In this document: one piece after another, positions 23,990-35,703 of the stretch
How positions within the stretch are numbered: the first letter of the stretch is position 1
How the letters are laid out: the number at the start of each line of letters is the position of its first letter
From: Nageia nagi
Lineage: Eukaryota; Pinophyta
Direction of reading: 5' to 3'
Assembly: GCA_050084985.1 (NCBI GenBank)
Contig: JBITNC010000002.1
Span: forward strand, 24,676,001-24,740,000
DNA length: 64,000 nucleotides
The notes under the pieces: model-generated
Told to the model about the DNA's origin: nothing
Seen by the model: the letters and a program-made list of their open reading frames with translations, nothing else
Database searches by the model: none
Translations under genes and position numbers: made by a program

Positions 23990-25450
23990 GGTTTTTAGTC
24001 TCTACATGAACACTATCAAGATGTAGAGTTTCTTGCAAAAAAATTGAACATCAATGATGATACAATTGTGATGAGGCTATTATATTTTTATTTTTTTTAA
24101 TGAATTTGTTGAATGGTTTAATACTCTACCATATTATTCCATAAATATATGGTAAAACCTTTGTAGAGCCTTGGATAGTTGTTTTGGTTGAGAAGGAGAC
24201 GAGTGGTCACTATTTAATTAAGTCACCAATATCAAAAGGCATCCTCAAGAAGCTATATATGATTTCAAATAAACATTTAAGAAGACATAGAAAATAATTC
24301 TTATTTGAGCTATCCCTATTATTGAACATGTCCTCATGTATTTTAGAAAATCCTTTCATCCTAATATTGGCTTACAAATTACCCTGTCAGAACAAATTCT
24401 TCTAAGAGCTTATCAAGTTGTTAAAATATCTAAAGAAAACTTGGTGGCTAATAGGAAATTAACTCCTATGGGTGTAATTCCTTCCTTTCCAAATATATCC
24501 CAAAATAATCCTTTAGTTTGAAATCATAATCCTAGAATATCAACATTATCTCCCCCACCTCCTAAAGTCCCTTACTAGTCTTAACAACTAAAATGTTACT
24601 TACTCCTTTTGTTGCACATATGAATACCAGTTCTCAAGATCAAGAAATGATAAGACAACATGAAATTACAATAAGGAACCTAATCAACCAACTAAATTTA
24701 TTAGAAAGGTAGAACAAAAACCATACATATAAAATCCCTAATTACTAAATATATCCAAGAAAATATCTTCAATATCAAGCTCCAAATGATTAGGCCTCTC
24801 GCTTTACTGACATGGTCATGGTATCCTCATCCACTACTAAAGTTCAACCATCTAGTATCACTTATGCTAATTTTTATCCTATTGATTGATGTATTATTTA
24901 TTAATATCAACATTTAGGAATGCATTTAGATCAAATGGTGGAGTATCCAACAACTTTAGAAGAACCCAAAGTCATTGCTGATCTAATAGCTATGTTACAA
25001 TGATGAATTTACAAGTACTTGTAATATCTAGAGATCAAATAACCAATGTAAATACAAGAGCTTTTGGATCTTTAGTCCCTCAATAAGCTACTACTACTGC
25101 TAATGGTTTTTATAATGGTTAAAAGTCCAAATTTGTTGTACCTCAAAAGATAGCTATAGTTATTATGCCAAGTTCAAGTCAGCAATAGTTACCAAGTGGA
25201 GCTCAACAACTACCACATAAAATTAAACAAGTTTTATAAAGAGTTCCTATTGTGCAAAAATCAATATCAATTGAAATCTAAGCACCTTATGTTGAAAAAG
25301 AAACTCTTCTTGCAATAGTTCTAGAGAAATCTAAAGATAAGCTTGTTATGCCTAGATATCCATTCATTATAGAGAAACAAAGAGAAAACATTTCTCAACA
25401 ATGCATAAAAACCTCATAAGTTATTCCTTATTGTATATTATAACATTGTA
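23990..25450 (+). pseudogene. gag relic of the gypsy element
   Basis: One frame around 24100-24160 gives FNEFVEWFNTLPYYSIN, the W..LP..SI core of plant gag. A following open stretch (24336-24521) gives GLQITLSEQILLRAYQ. Downstream to 25450 is a Gln/Pro/Ser-rich linker with many stops. No zinc knuckle was found. Confidence 0.5.
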
Positions 25451-25581
25451 TAAGAACTAAAAATAACTCCTTAAAATATTTCTATGCTTAAAACATTAAG
25501 AATTCTTGGTCAAATGGACTTATTGCAAGAGGTATTAAGGATGAATAATAGTACAATTCAGTACTAGATAGAAATAATATC

Positions 25582-26245
25582 ATGTTTTTCAACATAGAGA
25601 TACCTCTACTATCCATTATAGGTGTTATAATACCTCCTCCATTCTACATTTCTCTCATATTTGAAGGATGGATTATGTATAATTGTTTAATAGACACTAA
25701 AGGTACTAGCACTGTAATGCCTAAAGCTATAGTTGAAGAAATGAATATGTACTATATAGAATATGTAGAGGGTATCTTACAACTTGATTCTAACTCCTGT
25801 AGATATGGTGGGATGTTTCAAACATGTGAATATGGATTTGAAAAAGTTTGCTCAAATTTTTGTTCATCATGATATCATTGTTGTGGATCTTCCACTCTTA
25901 TTTGACCAGTGTCTTTCGAGAGAATTCACTACCAAATTAGGAGGATTCCTAGTTCTAGACTATACACATTTAGAAATACCATTTGGAAATATTAGAGTTA
26001 GGATTCCTAATTAAGGAACAAAATTTTTTCATATTAAAATGATACTTGTTGAGAAATTGGTGAATGTGTCAAATACTGTAGAATTCATTCATGCAGACCT
26101 AGTTAAAGAAGCTCTAACTACCATTGAAATACTTTCCCTTAAATACATTAGATACACAATGAATGATGCTAGCATGAGAAACTATTTACTACATGAGAAT
26201 ACTCAAGTTATATCCATTTTTGCTAAAAAGAGAAATAAATTTTAA
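25582..26245 (+). pseudogene. Aspartic protease relic of the gypsy element
   Basis: The ORF at 25582-25872 includes NCLIDTKGTSTVMPKAI with the candidate catalytic Asp at residue 38. An overlapping frame (25784-26014) continues with VVDLPLLFDQCLSREFTTKL and GGFLVLDYTHLEIPFG, the C-terminal block that follows the protease in some plant gypsy polyproteins. The shift between the two frames marks an indel near 25830-25870. The ORF at 26039-26245 is the linker to the next domain. Confidence 0.6.
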
Positions 26246-26640
26246 GTTTATATTTTGATGGTACAAGATACAAGTTTGGAGTTGGAGTAGGTGTACTATT
26301 GAAATCATCCAAAGGTGGATATAGAAGGTTTCCCTATATAATTACTTAAGTATATACTAATAATGTAAGAAAATATGAAGTTCTTTATCTCAAAATGACT
26401 CAAGCCACCAAAATGGAAATAAGATGTCTAAAATGTTTTAGTGATTCTGAACTTGTAATCAAACAAGTCATAAACAAATGAAGTGCTAAGCATCATTACC
26501 TTAAAGCTTATAGGGCTAGAGTATGGGATTTAATGGAATATTTTATCACTCTAAATTTCAAAGCTATTCCTATAAATTATAAACAAATACTTGATGCGTT
26601 AGCTAGAAAAGGTGCAAGAGTCAATCTAATTCACCATATT
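26246..26640 (+). pseudogene. RNase H domain located directly after protease
   Basis: It reads YFDGTRYKFGVGVGVLLKS, then TNNVRKYEVLYLKMT, SDSELVIKQV, KHHYLKAYRARVWDLMEYF and LDALARKGA. These are the blocks of the aRH-type RNase H, with catalytic Asp in FDG and SDS; the Glu position is KYEVL. A linker (PSILDMLNY.KTFESNEQVL, then KNNAIPKDM) runs to about 26945 and resembles sequence that precedes RT in some plant gypsy polyproteins. Confidence 0.6.
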
Positions 26641-26945
26641 AGAGGTATTAGAGGAGTCAAGGTAATAAATAAGCCTTCAATTTTAGACATGTTAAACTAC
26701 TAGAAAACTTTCGAATCTAATGAACAAGTGCTCAATTTTCTTATTGATGAAACTATGAGTACATGGTTAGAGCTCAAGATCTACCAATATACTTCCAAGA
26801 ATTAGATGTTAAATATTTAGCTAAAAAATAATGCTATTCCTAAAGATATGATATCATTTTAAATATTATTTGATTCAGATGACTTATACATAGGAAGAGC
26901 ATTATCCTTGCAAAATTTATTAGCAAGAGAAAATTTCATATTGTA

Positions 26946-27429
26946 ACTTGATCGAATATAATCCAATCATTAATGATTGAATACTACTAGTTATCATCAC
27001 TCCATCAACATTGACCAAAAAGACATGACTCCACAAGCCATCAAATGGGTATAATAATAGAAGAATCAAGGATAGAGAAAGTGTGTATGAGAGTCGAGTG
27101 TATAATAACATTACTACTTTATAATTATAACCAAATTGTATCAATTATTATTAATAAAAGGCTTGATCCCTTTTATCATGACTCATTTACTTATTTCTTA
27201 TTCTTATGTTCTTTCTTTCCATTTTTCCATCGATTCTTGGTTGTAGATAAGAACCCTATTGACCAATTCGATTGGTAAATAGTTTGATTACCATGATATC
27301 TACAAAATACAGGATTTTATGGTTGAATGGAATGTATATTAATAGTTACAAGTGATTAATTTTTCTTCCTTTGTGAAAATAATTACAAGATTGATTTTCA
27401 AGAGAATTGAAAAACTTTAAAAAGTGGAT
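26946..27429. other. No gene seen
   Basis: AT-rich non-coding sequence. The short ORFs at 26920-27144 (minus) and 27045-27278 (plus) overlap each other and have no recognisable features. Confidence 0.3.
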
Positions 27430-28650
27430 CACTCGATGGACATGATATAATAAAGTGAAAGTGATTGACCTAGTTCATGGAGAAAAAAGCTACAAAGTTT
27501 TTTTCTATGAATTCATTTAAGTATTTCTAAAGTGGATAAACAAATAGAAATTATTTCAAACACATAGTTTTGGATGCAAAAATTCAATGATTGGGTACAT
27601 AATACCTTGAAAAACTATATCATCGATTTTGCACTCTAGGGTTAGGTATTGTGGGAAGTAGGAAGAGAAATATTATATAGGAGACCCAATAAAATATTTT
27701 TAGAAAACCTTCCATAGATATTTAAATAATATTTTATTAAGCAAGGGGCTACCCTAGACACTATTTCCTATTTGTAGGGGGAGGTGCTCAAGGGGTAGGG
27801 AGGAAATATGTTAGGAATAAGAATTAATTAAGAATCGATATGAAGGGAGGAAAGTGTACAATGAAAAGGAGATGATAGGAAAAGACAAGATGATTGATAG
27901 GAGAAACTTATAAAAGGAGGATATGATCAAAGTACAAGCTACAAATTCAAAGAGAGGAACATACAAAGATGATGAAGAAAAAAGTGATTGACTTAAACAC
28001 AATAAGAAGATTCTATGATAGCAAATTACAGGATCAATAAAGAAAGGATAGAGAAAAGAAGAAGCTACAAATGGAGATAGATAAGATTAGGGAATCAAGT
28101 TCATTGTTAGAAAAGGATTTAGAAGATAACATTTTAAAAGTCCAGGAATCAATAGATAGCCACATGGAAAGTGGAGAGATACTAGAGAAAGAATAATGGA
28201 GGATAGGATAGACCTCAAATAGATGGAAAATAGAGACACCACCAAGGAAATATAGATTGATGAACTACCAATAATGGAAATAATGATGAAAATTAAGGGA
28301 GATAGTACTATATAAGGTTACATAGTAGTATAGAAATATACAAGGGAGTTAGTACTTATTTGGACCATTTGTAAGCTCACTAGAAACTTCCAAAGGATCA
28401 CTTCTTTCAAATTGATTCAATAATATACTAGATAACATGATTCAACCCTTAGTTGATCAACCACTAGAGATAATCAATAGAGATGTTGAGAATCTAATAA
28501 CCATAGCTAGGATAGAAGAAAAAATATAAACTAATGCTAGAACCCAAGTAGATGATACCATTGAACCCATACACCAATATTATGAGTACTAGAGAAGAGA
28601 GGTACTATCCCAACTAGCCAATGCTACTTCTTGAAGAATCAAGATAATAA
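27430..28650 (+). pseudogene. Unidentified decayed ORF
   Basis: Two frames are protein-like once stops at probable Gln codons are allowed for. The first, about 27420-27550, includes KVKVIDLVHGEKSYKVFFYEF. The second, about 27575-27960, includes WVHNTLKNYIIDFAL, WEVGREILYRRPNKIFLENL and GATLDTISYL. After 27960 the sequence is rich in Lys/Glu and coiled-coil-like (MEIDKIRESSSLLEKDLED near 28073). The charged C-terminal part resembles the other coiled-coil relics in this window. Function unknown; a transposon-associated ORF is the likeliest source. Confidence 0.35.
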
Positions 28651-28815
28651 TAGGATCTATCACTATTGACTTATCAACATTATTTTTGCTTATATACCTT
28701 ACCTCACATTATCAAAACAATACCACTAGAAGATGGATTAGATACAAAAACACTAAGCTTTACACAACCTAAAAATAGAAGAGGTAACACTGGACAAAAA
28801 AGGGCTATCAAGGGT

Positions 28816-28947
28816 GGTTTTAAACTGCTTCCTATCATATTTACTAATGGTTTTAAACCATTGCCTATCATATTTACTAATGGTTTTAAACCACTACCTA
28901 TCATATTTACTAATGGTTTTAAACTACTACCTATCATATTTATGTAA
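28816..28947 (+). repeat. 33-bp minisatellite, four copies
   Basis: Four tandem copies of a 33-bp unit opening GGTTTTAAAC and ending TATTTACTAA. The unit is a multiple of three, so both strands stay open across it: the plus strand repeats GFKxLPIIFTN (x is L or P), and the minus strand repeats a Met-Ile-Gly-rich unit. The ORFs at 28666-28947 (+) and 28704-28985 (-) exist because of this array. A real protein is not supported. Confidence 0.8.
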
Positions 28948-28989
28948 ATGATTATCTGCACATTTGCATTATTGATCATCTGCACTTCA

Positions 28990-29250
28990 AATCAAATGAC
29001 TTTCTAGAAAATGCATTAAATGCAATCGTACATCATAAATGCTAACATGGGTCAAGTCTTATAAAAGGCCTTTTTTGTATCATTTTCACCTCATTTAATT
29101 GCTCTGACCTCTTTGGATCTATAGTTCCCTCCATATCCCCTTTCCCCTCCTTTCCCCATGTAACTTTCCAATTCATTCCTTGCCCTCCTACATTATAAAT
29201 CCTACCTTTCCTTGAGTCCTCACTTCATAGAACCACTTTATCAACTTCGA
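28990..29250 (+). promoter_or_regulatory. Promoter-like region: TATA box and pyrimidine patch
   Basis: TATAAAAG at 29060-29067 is followed by a C/T-rich stretch (about 29125-29160, including CCCCTTTCCCCTCC) and an ATG at 29251. TATA plus Y-patch is typical of plant core promoters. It lies upstream of the multi-exon relic that follows. Confidence 0.4.
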
Positions 29251-32200
29251 ATGCTACCACCTCACCTACTATAGCATCATGTAGTTATAAGAATCTCTTT
29301 TGTCCCTAAATTTTAGAGATTATTACCACTCATAGATATGACTTTAGTTGGCTATAAGAATTTGGTGTTATGCTATTGGTTTCAATGGGCACATTTTTGA
29401 ATGATATTCCTCTTCTCAATGTGATTATCAACTCATTCGTAATGAAAATTCAACTGTTACAATGATAGTCCATGGGAAACATGTTTCTTTCTTTGTTAAA
29501 CCCTCTGATGTAGATAGGTTGATAGGTATACTTTGCAAGGATGCTAAAAATTCTATCAATATAAAGGTGGATCTATTTAATGACAAAGATAAAATACATC
29601 TAAAAATAAACTAGGTGGAATGTTTGATAAGTGAAAGGATTTTTAACTTGTTTAGTCTCATTTTAATTGATTTTGATTCCAACAATTTCTTTTATTTTTT
29701 GGTGTGTCTTTTGTAGGTTGCTTTACTTTAATAGAATTGATGATTTAGTATGATTTTTTGTAGTTATCCATAATCCCTTGAGAAGGGGACTCAATATGGA
29801 AGATATTTAGAACCCTTTTCTAAAGGCTATCATAGAGTTCTTCTAGGATAGAATAGTTTTATAGGGTAGAGTATTAGACATTCTATTTTGGGGATTTTCT
29901 ACATTATTAGATGTATTGAGTATAAAAAATTTGATTGGAGCTCTTACATTACAAATAGGATTAGATCTGATATTGGGAATGTGAAAATATCAAGCTCCCA
30001 AAATGTCTACTTGTCTAGCCATAATTATTTGCTTGCATTATATTATGAGGGTCTTTATTTCCTATAAAACACCCCATCTCCAATAATTTCTCATGGTCAT
30101 ATGGAATCATTGACACTTACTATAGAGGAAGTACAGGTAATGGAATCATTTTTTATTTTTTTAATTGGTGTATTAAATTGATCATTGTATTATTGAATTG
30201 AATAACCCAGTTATAATGATTTATGTAACTATGTTTCATTGAAATTTTTGTTTATCCTTAATGTAGGGAAAAGCAACAAATTCAACCTTTTGTAGATAGC
30301 CTACAATAAGAGGAACATAGCTTGGATATTTTGGATATTCCCAATGGGAAATTGATTCACACTTGTTGAGAAAATCTTCAAAGAAGCATAGGTAAAATGC
30401 ATGTCATCTCAGATTCTACTAATAATTTTGCTATGTCATACCATGATCATAGTTCATCTCCTTTAATTAAACAAAATACTCAAATCAATATTTATGATGA
30501 TGATAATGAAGTTGAACAACTACCACAACATAACACTTCAATCCTAGGTATTCATACTTTCTTTGAACAGTATACAGAACATAGAGAATTTTTGGAAAAA
30601 GGGTAAAATGAGTGTGCATATGGACGATGGTTTGTGAGATTACATAGATGATCATTATCGTCATTGCATAGATGATCATTAGTGAGATTGTACTGATGAT
30701 CGTTAGTGCAATCTCATTGATAATCATCAATGAAATCTCACTAACAATCATTTGTATGATCTCACATATGATCATCTATGAGAAAACACTAACAATCATC
30801 AGTGTCATTCTATAGATGATCATCAATATCTTTTTATAGATGATCATCTATGATTTTGTAGGATATCATTTATTCAAATTGAGTAAAACCTTTTCTATTT
30901 TCTAAATATTTTTTGGAATTTTTCATTGATTACAGATACAAATATGGTTCCAACTCTAGTTTTTCCACCACCAGCAGTGCAAGTAACATAGACACAACGT
31001 ATTTCCACATAATCCACACAAGTCTTAGAGCCAAAAGATAAGAAAATTAGTCTTAGATAAATACCTTCAAACCATTTTCTATTTCTTATTATTTGCATTG
31101 TAGTATGTAATAATTAATCATATAAATTTGAAATTCTAAAGGTGTGAGGCCCTATATTTCAACTCCTCAAAGGAAATCAATTATTTTGTGAGCAACACTT
31201 CATCCCCCTATTCTGTCAATGAGATACCAAGTGTAAGTAAAGTTAAGAGGTAAATAGATTCCATCATATATTTTGCAAAATGTTTCAGTTGGTGGTAGAG
31301 CTACATCAAGTCAAAGAGGGAGAAACAAAAGAATAATTATACTAAAAATTCCTCGCCTATATAATATTCTAGCAATTAGTGACATCCCATATTTCACTTT
31401 GTTAAATGTTAATTCATTGACATGTAATATAATAGATCTTTTTACATAAGAACATGATAAGTATTACCTAAAGGGAATGGTAGAAGGCCAAGGTACCATG
31501 CATGGTGATGGCATAGGGAAAGAGAGTCAACATCAAGCTGCTACAAGCCATAAGCCTCTAGAGCTAGTAACATAATAGATCATGACTAGAACTGCAGCCA
31601 TAAAAGAAGAATAATAATAAGATTTAAATTTGTTTATTTTAGTTGATAGTCTAATTTGCTCAAATATGGAGGTAACAATTAGTAATTCTATTCTTCTTGA
31701 TATTTTGAGTGCAAAAATGTGGGAATTTTATGCAAAAGTAGTGTTTAAATAGATCAATGCGAGGTTTGCAAACTATGAGAAGAGAGAAAAGATATTTTTT
31801 GATATGGAAAATTCTCTAAAGAAGCTTGTGGCACATTTTAAAGTGGCCACATTAGTAAAGATAAAATTTGCTTTCCTGTATGCAAACATTGATGTCAATC
31901 ACATTTTATCCAAGTTAAAAAATTTAAATATTGAGGCCCAAGCCTATTACAACTCTTGGAACACTAACATACAAAAGGTGTAAATTATCGAAGTTACAAA
32001 ATATGTAACCGAGGTAAGAATTTTTTAATCAATTTAGTAGTATATACAATGTACATTATAGTTTCATTTTCTTATTTTTTTCAAATTTTAGTTTTCATGT
32101 TTAAATATGATCTTTACCTTTATTTTTTAGTTCAACTTTGATAACTTGAAAACACAAGTAAACGAGTTGGTTGTTCAAGTTGAAAAGGCAAGTAAGAACC

Positions 32201-32526
32201 TACTAAATGCAAACATAGTGAAGGAGAAGCATCTTAAAGATTTAAAGGATAATAACACATTGAAATTAATAATAAATGAGCATAATATGGACTACCACAT
32301 TCTGATTAAGCAAAAAGAAAAGGAGACTCAAGCTATGGATATACTAGGAGAGGATGGAGGGAGAGAGTTGAGAAGATTAGTTCAAACATTGGATACTACA
32401 AAAAGAGGAGTATTGATAGTAGTAGAGTTTTGTTCAACAACCAACATTTGTTGAAGATACTACTCTTGAGGTTCAAAGTGAGGAGAATGTTGAAGACATT
32501 ATTGAAAAGATAATATTTCAAATTTA
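29251..32526 (+). pseudogene. Relic of a multi-exon, transposon-associated gene with coiled-coil C-terminus
   Basis: Protein-like segments are separated by small introns with plausible borders. Exon-like pieces: about 29390-29640 (VTMIVHGKHVSFFVKPSDVD); about 29860-30136 (SILGIFYIIRCIEYKKFDW, SSYITNRIRSDIGNVK) ending at CAG/GTAATG; 30267-30606 after ATGTAG, with 69 open codons at its end; about 31630-32013 ending GAG/GTAAGA; and 32131-32526 after TTTTTTAG, a coiled coil (VNELVVQVEKASKNLLNAN). Introns at 30137-30266 (130 bp) and 32014-32130 (117 bp) are the clearest. Few stops interrupt the last two exons. A 24-bp array sits between exons. I do not recognise the family. By analogy with the PMD genes it may be an extra ORF carried by a retroelement. 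Confidence 0.45.
30647..30862. repeat. 24-bp tandem array, nine copies
   Basis: Nine imperfect units in exact 24-bp register, each opening GATGATCATC or a variant, with spacers such as TGAGATTGTACT. The core is palindromic (GATGATCATC). The minus-strand ORF at 30485-30775 with repeated MII..EI is a product of the array. Confidence 0.85.
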
Positions 32527-33639
32527 AATATTAAGTGGGAACTTGGAAGTTGATACTTTTTTCATAACAACTTTTACAAGGTGTTTTTAATTTTAGAAAG
32601 GCTTGTTGTACTTTTTTATGTTGTGGCATTATTGATGATGTAAGCAAGTTTTTTTTTAATCATTACAATTGTTATTAGAAATTGAATAATTAAATTGAAT
32701 AGTAATGCCAATGACTGATGATCAAAAGTATTTTTAGTATGAGCAAGTATGTTCTAAATCATTGAATATTTGCATAAGTATGTGCTTTGAATGATAGAGT
32801 TTGCAGCTATGTTCAAAGTTTCAAACTATTGAAAAGGTGACTTAGAATGGTGATTTTTTGAATCATTGCATGTTTGAGCAAAGTATTAGAATGGTAATTT
32901 ATATTCTTAGAGGTGTATTACTATAATCATTCAATATTTGGCCAAGTATTTTCTTCAAATGATAGAATTTATAAGTACTACTTATTGACACAATAAAAAG
33001 TAACCTATTACCAAACAATACAAATACACATTAAATATTAATATGTATTTTATTACTCTCTCAAGTGAACTAAAATGTTACAAAATGAATCGCTAGATTT
33101 ATTTTCTTGCTTTAAAGGCTTTTAAAAAATTGATTTTTGAGCCTCCTTGGTCTTTTACAGAGTCACTAGCGAGTAGGATGGTGTTCTAGCTCAATAATGC
33201 TGAAGCTTATTTTTGATGAATCTTCTCTTCTTCTTTAGTTTTTTTTAGTTCTTAATTTTTATTGGTTCTTGTCATAATGTACCTTCAATATTTTTTCCCT
33301 TAGCACTTGTAGACCCTAAAAACATGCCAAAGTAACATATCAAACATACCTATTCAAATAAAAAACATCATATATTGGATTAAAGTACATGAAAAAGTGT
33401 ATAAACAAAGTAATTAACTCTCCAAAATTTTTAAGATCAATCCTATAGAGTAATCCTACTTCTAATTTGGGTCCTTTAAGTTTGAAGGTTTGATTTATAG
33501 CCTTTTGAGTTTGTTAAAAAGTTTGATTTTTTGGTGTGAATAGCCTATCTTAAGATTTTATCAAGTTCAAAATGAACATATGCATGGTTATGAACTAATA
33601 ATCATTCCTCAAAATTTAATAATTTTGAGGATTGAATTA
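32527..33639. other. No gene seen; may contain the lost 3' LTR of the outer Tat element
   Basis: AT-rich with no convincing ORF. The outer element's left LTR should lie here, but no LTR-like partner is visible within the window. Confidence 0.3.
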
Positions 33640-34548
33640 GTTCAAACACATTACCTATTTTTAGCCTAGTTAAGTATTGAATTGTCATCGATTGGGTATA
33701 GGATACCAGTGATTAGTTTGAGTTTGTGATAAATAGGGTCAATTTCTCATGATTGGTTATTTATTATAACTTGAATTAATCTCTTGAATAAGTCAAAATT
33801 TGATTAATCAAATCATGATTAAATAATGTATTTATCTTTTGAACTTGATGCATTTTGAAAATAGTTTTGATGTAGACCAAAATGTTACTTATGTCAATCT
33901 CCATACTAGGTGTTGTTTGTAATAGTTACGTGATGATACTCTTAGTTCATCTCTACATGCCAAAGTGAGTATGTGATGATAAGCTTGTCTTGTGCATAAA
34001 ATCAATTTGATTTTACTATCTATTATCCTAACAATGAGGTTACATGATGATCTTGCTCAAAAGGTCATTCCATATTTTTTAATTGATATTTGATTTTCAT
34101 AGTTTGAAATATTTTTTAGATTTAATCCCTTTAGGTATTTCTCTTTAAGTTATTTTATCCTCAATCATTGATACAATGATGAAAGGTTGATTCTTTTATC
34201 AAGATGATAAAAATGATTTGACTAAATACAATGAAAATATAGTTTATATAAAGTATAACTTGAGTGGACACTAGTCATCAAAATTTACTCCTATTGCATA
34301 TCTGTAACTTAGATGTACCTTGACACTAGTTTTCAAATTACTTTATAGTGCATATTTGTGACTCAAATATCTCTAAATGATGTATATTTTTTTTATATCT
34401 CCCCAAGGGAGGATGCTAGAGGAAGGGCTAAGGATGTTTTTGCTATTTTGAGTATTTTAATTTTTTTTTCTCTTTATTTTTTATGTATGTACTTTTACAT
34501 TTCCATATCTAATGCTTTGTTGATGTGATCCTAGAAGGAGGGCTTATA

Positions 34549-34551
<3 letters not shown>

Positions 34552-34591
<40 letters not shown>
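34552..34591. repeat. (TA)n microsatellite
   Basis: About 20 TA units just before the target duplication of the inner element. Similar shorter runs occur at 55752-55786 and 58786-58814. Confidence 0.95.
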
Positions 34592-34595
<4 letters not shown>

Positions 34596-34596
34596 T
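34592..34596 (+). repeat. Target-site duplication, left (GTTAT)
   Basis: GTTAT immediately before the LTR. It is repeated at 53801-53805. Confidence 0.85.
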
Positions 34597-35689
34597 TGTG
34601 TATATTGAATAGTGCACCTAAAATGCAATTTAGCTAGATAAATCATTCAACATAATAAATCAGAACACATTCAATATTACACATCAATAATAATGCAGAT
34701 ATTATCTCCAGAAAAGATTTGATGAAATTTAATACAATAAGAGATTATGATCGATCTGTATGAATCGGTATCGATTGATTATAGATTGAAAATGATCGTT
34801 ATGGATCAGCAGCGATCAATGGTCTCCCACTATTGTTGTGCTTATTGTAAACTTTCGGCTTTTATCATCGATCTGAGAAATTGCCATCGACCGATTTGCA
34901 AATCGTCGACGATTTATGGCATTATAGTGAACTTTTCACAAAATTTTGAAATGTTTGTATCTCTTCCTAGTTGTTCTCCTTCATGCTTGCTTCTATCATT
35001 TTTTTCCCGTATTGACCCTACACATAGAAAAATGAACGAAATATCAAAGCATACCTACTAATACATATGCATCAGAAGTAAATAACGTAAAATTAAAATA
35101 TATTTGATAGTAGATTTGCTATTGATCAAACCTCAATATTTGCTTATAAGCTTCTGGTTTAATTTCCACAGAGCTTTGCTATATTAAATTCGGGTCCCCT
35201 TGTTCACATACAAAGCTGGTATTTATAAGCTCAAAAGTTTGTTATTAATTTGTTTTGCCATCACAAGATTCCAGGTAACATTCCGTATGAAATCTTGAGA
35301 TGTTATTATCTCAAACCCACATCCATAATTCTAAACTGTGTGTACTAGGCTATTATGGGCTTAGATTTGTCTATTTTTGAATTATTCAGGGATCGTCAAC
35401 AATCCTAGAGGATCGTCAATGATCATGATAGATCGTCAACGATTGTTTAGTAAATTTTATACTAATATTGGAATGATCGCCCAATGGTCATTTCTTAATG
35501 AAAAGGGGTCGTATAACCACTCGTTTTGCATCTACTCGAAAAGATCTATCCAATAGTAGAGTTTTAAATCTTTTTTGAGGCTTGTATAAGGAGTTATAAT
35601 CATTTTAATGTGATATATGTTAGAAAGATACTTATTTTATTTATTTATATGTTGTTAAACTATATGTAGGTTTATTTTGAGTGTCTACA
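34597..35689 (-). repeat. 3' LTR of the inner Tat element
   Basis: Plus-strand ends are TGTGTATATTG and GTGTCTACA. It aligns with 52708-53800. It contains several GATCGTCAACGATC-like motifs near 35390-35450. The ORF at 34747-35061 lies wholly in the LTR, reads against the element's sense, and is not supported as a gene. Confidence 0.92.
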
Positions 35690-35703
35690 TTTTGCCCCTT
35701 TTT
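35690..35703 (-). promoter_or_regulatory. Polypurine tract of the inner Tat element
   Basis: On the minus strand AAAAAGGGGCAAAA directly abuts the 3' LTR start TGTAGACAC. It is the plus-strand DNA priming site and fixes the element's orientation. Confidence 0.85.

Larger units (their letters stand above)
23953..26945 (+). mobile_element. Ty3/gypsy relic: gag, protease, then RNase H with no RT
   Basis: Degenerate plus-strand coding sequence in which the copia element probably inserted near the gag start. Gag, protease and an RNase H domain follow in that order, and then a linker that in related plant elements precedes RT. RT and integrase are absent. No LTR could be assigned. Confidence 0.6.
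33640..34596 (-). mobile_element. Left fragment of the outer Tat element (3' non-coding region)
   Basis: It aligns with the inner element's non-coding region at about 35815-36550. Shared phrases include ACTTATGTCAATCTCCATAC and an adjacent GAGTATGTGAT. It is interrupted at 34596 by the insertion of the 19.2-kb element and resumes at 53806. Orientation and position match the region between the 3' LTR and the antisense PMD gene. Confidence 0.65.

Noticed and set aside
28990-29250. A further LTR promoter, because of the TATAAAAG box
   Set aside because: No LTR ends, primer site or partner copy could be found. A gene-type promoter fits better, at low confidence.
30485-30775. 96-codon ORF with repeated MII..EI units, minus strand
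   Set aside because: Created by the 24-bp tandem array, since 24 is a multiple of three.
34747-35061. 104-codon ORF, with a shorter equivalent at 52951-53190
   Set aside because: Lies entirely inside the LTRs in antisense to the element. It is shared only because the LTRs are duplicates.
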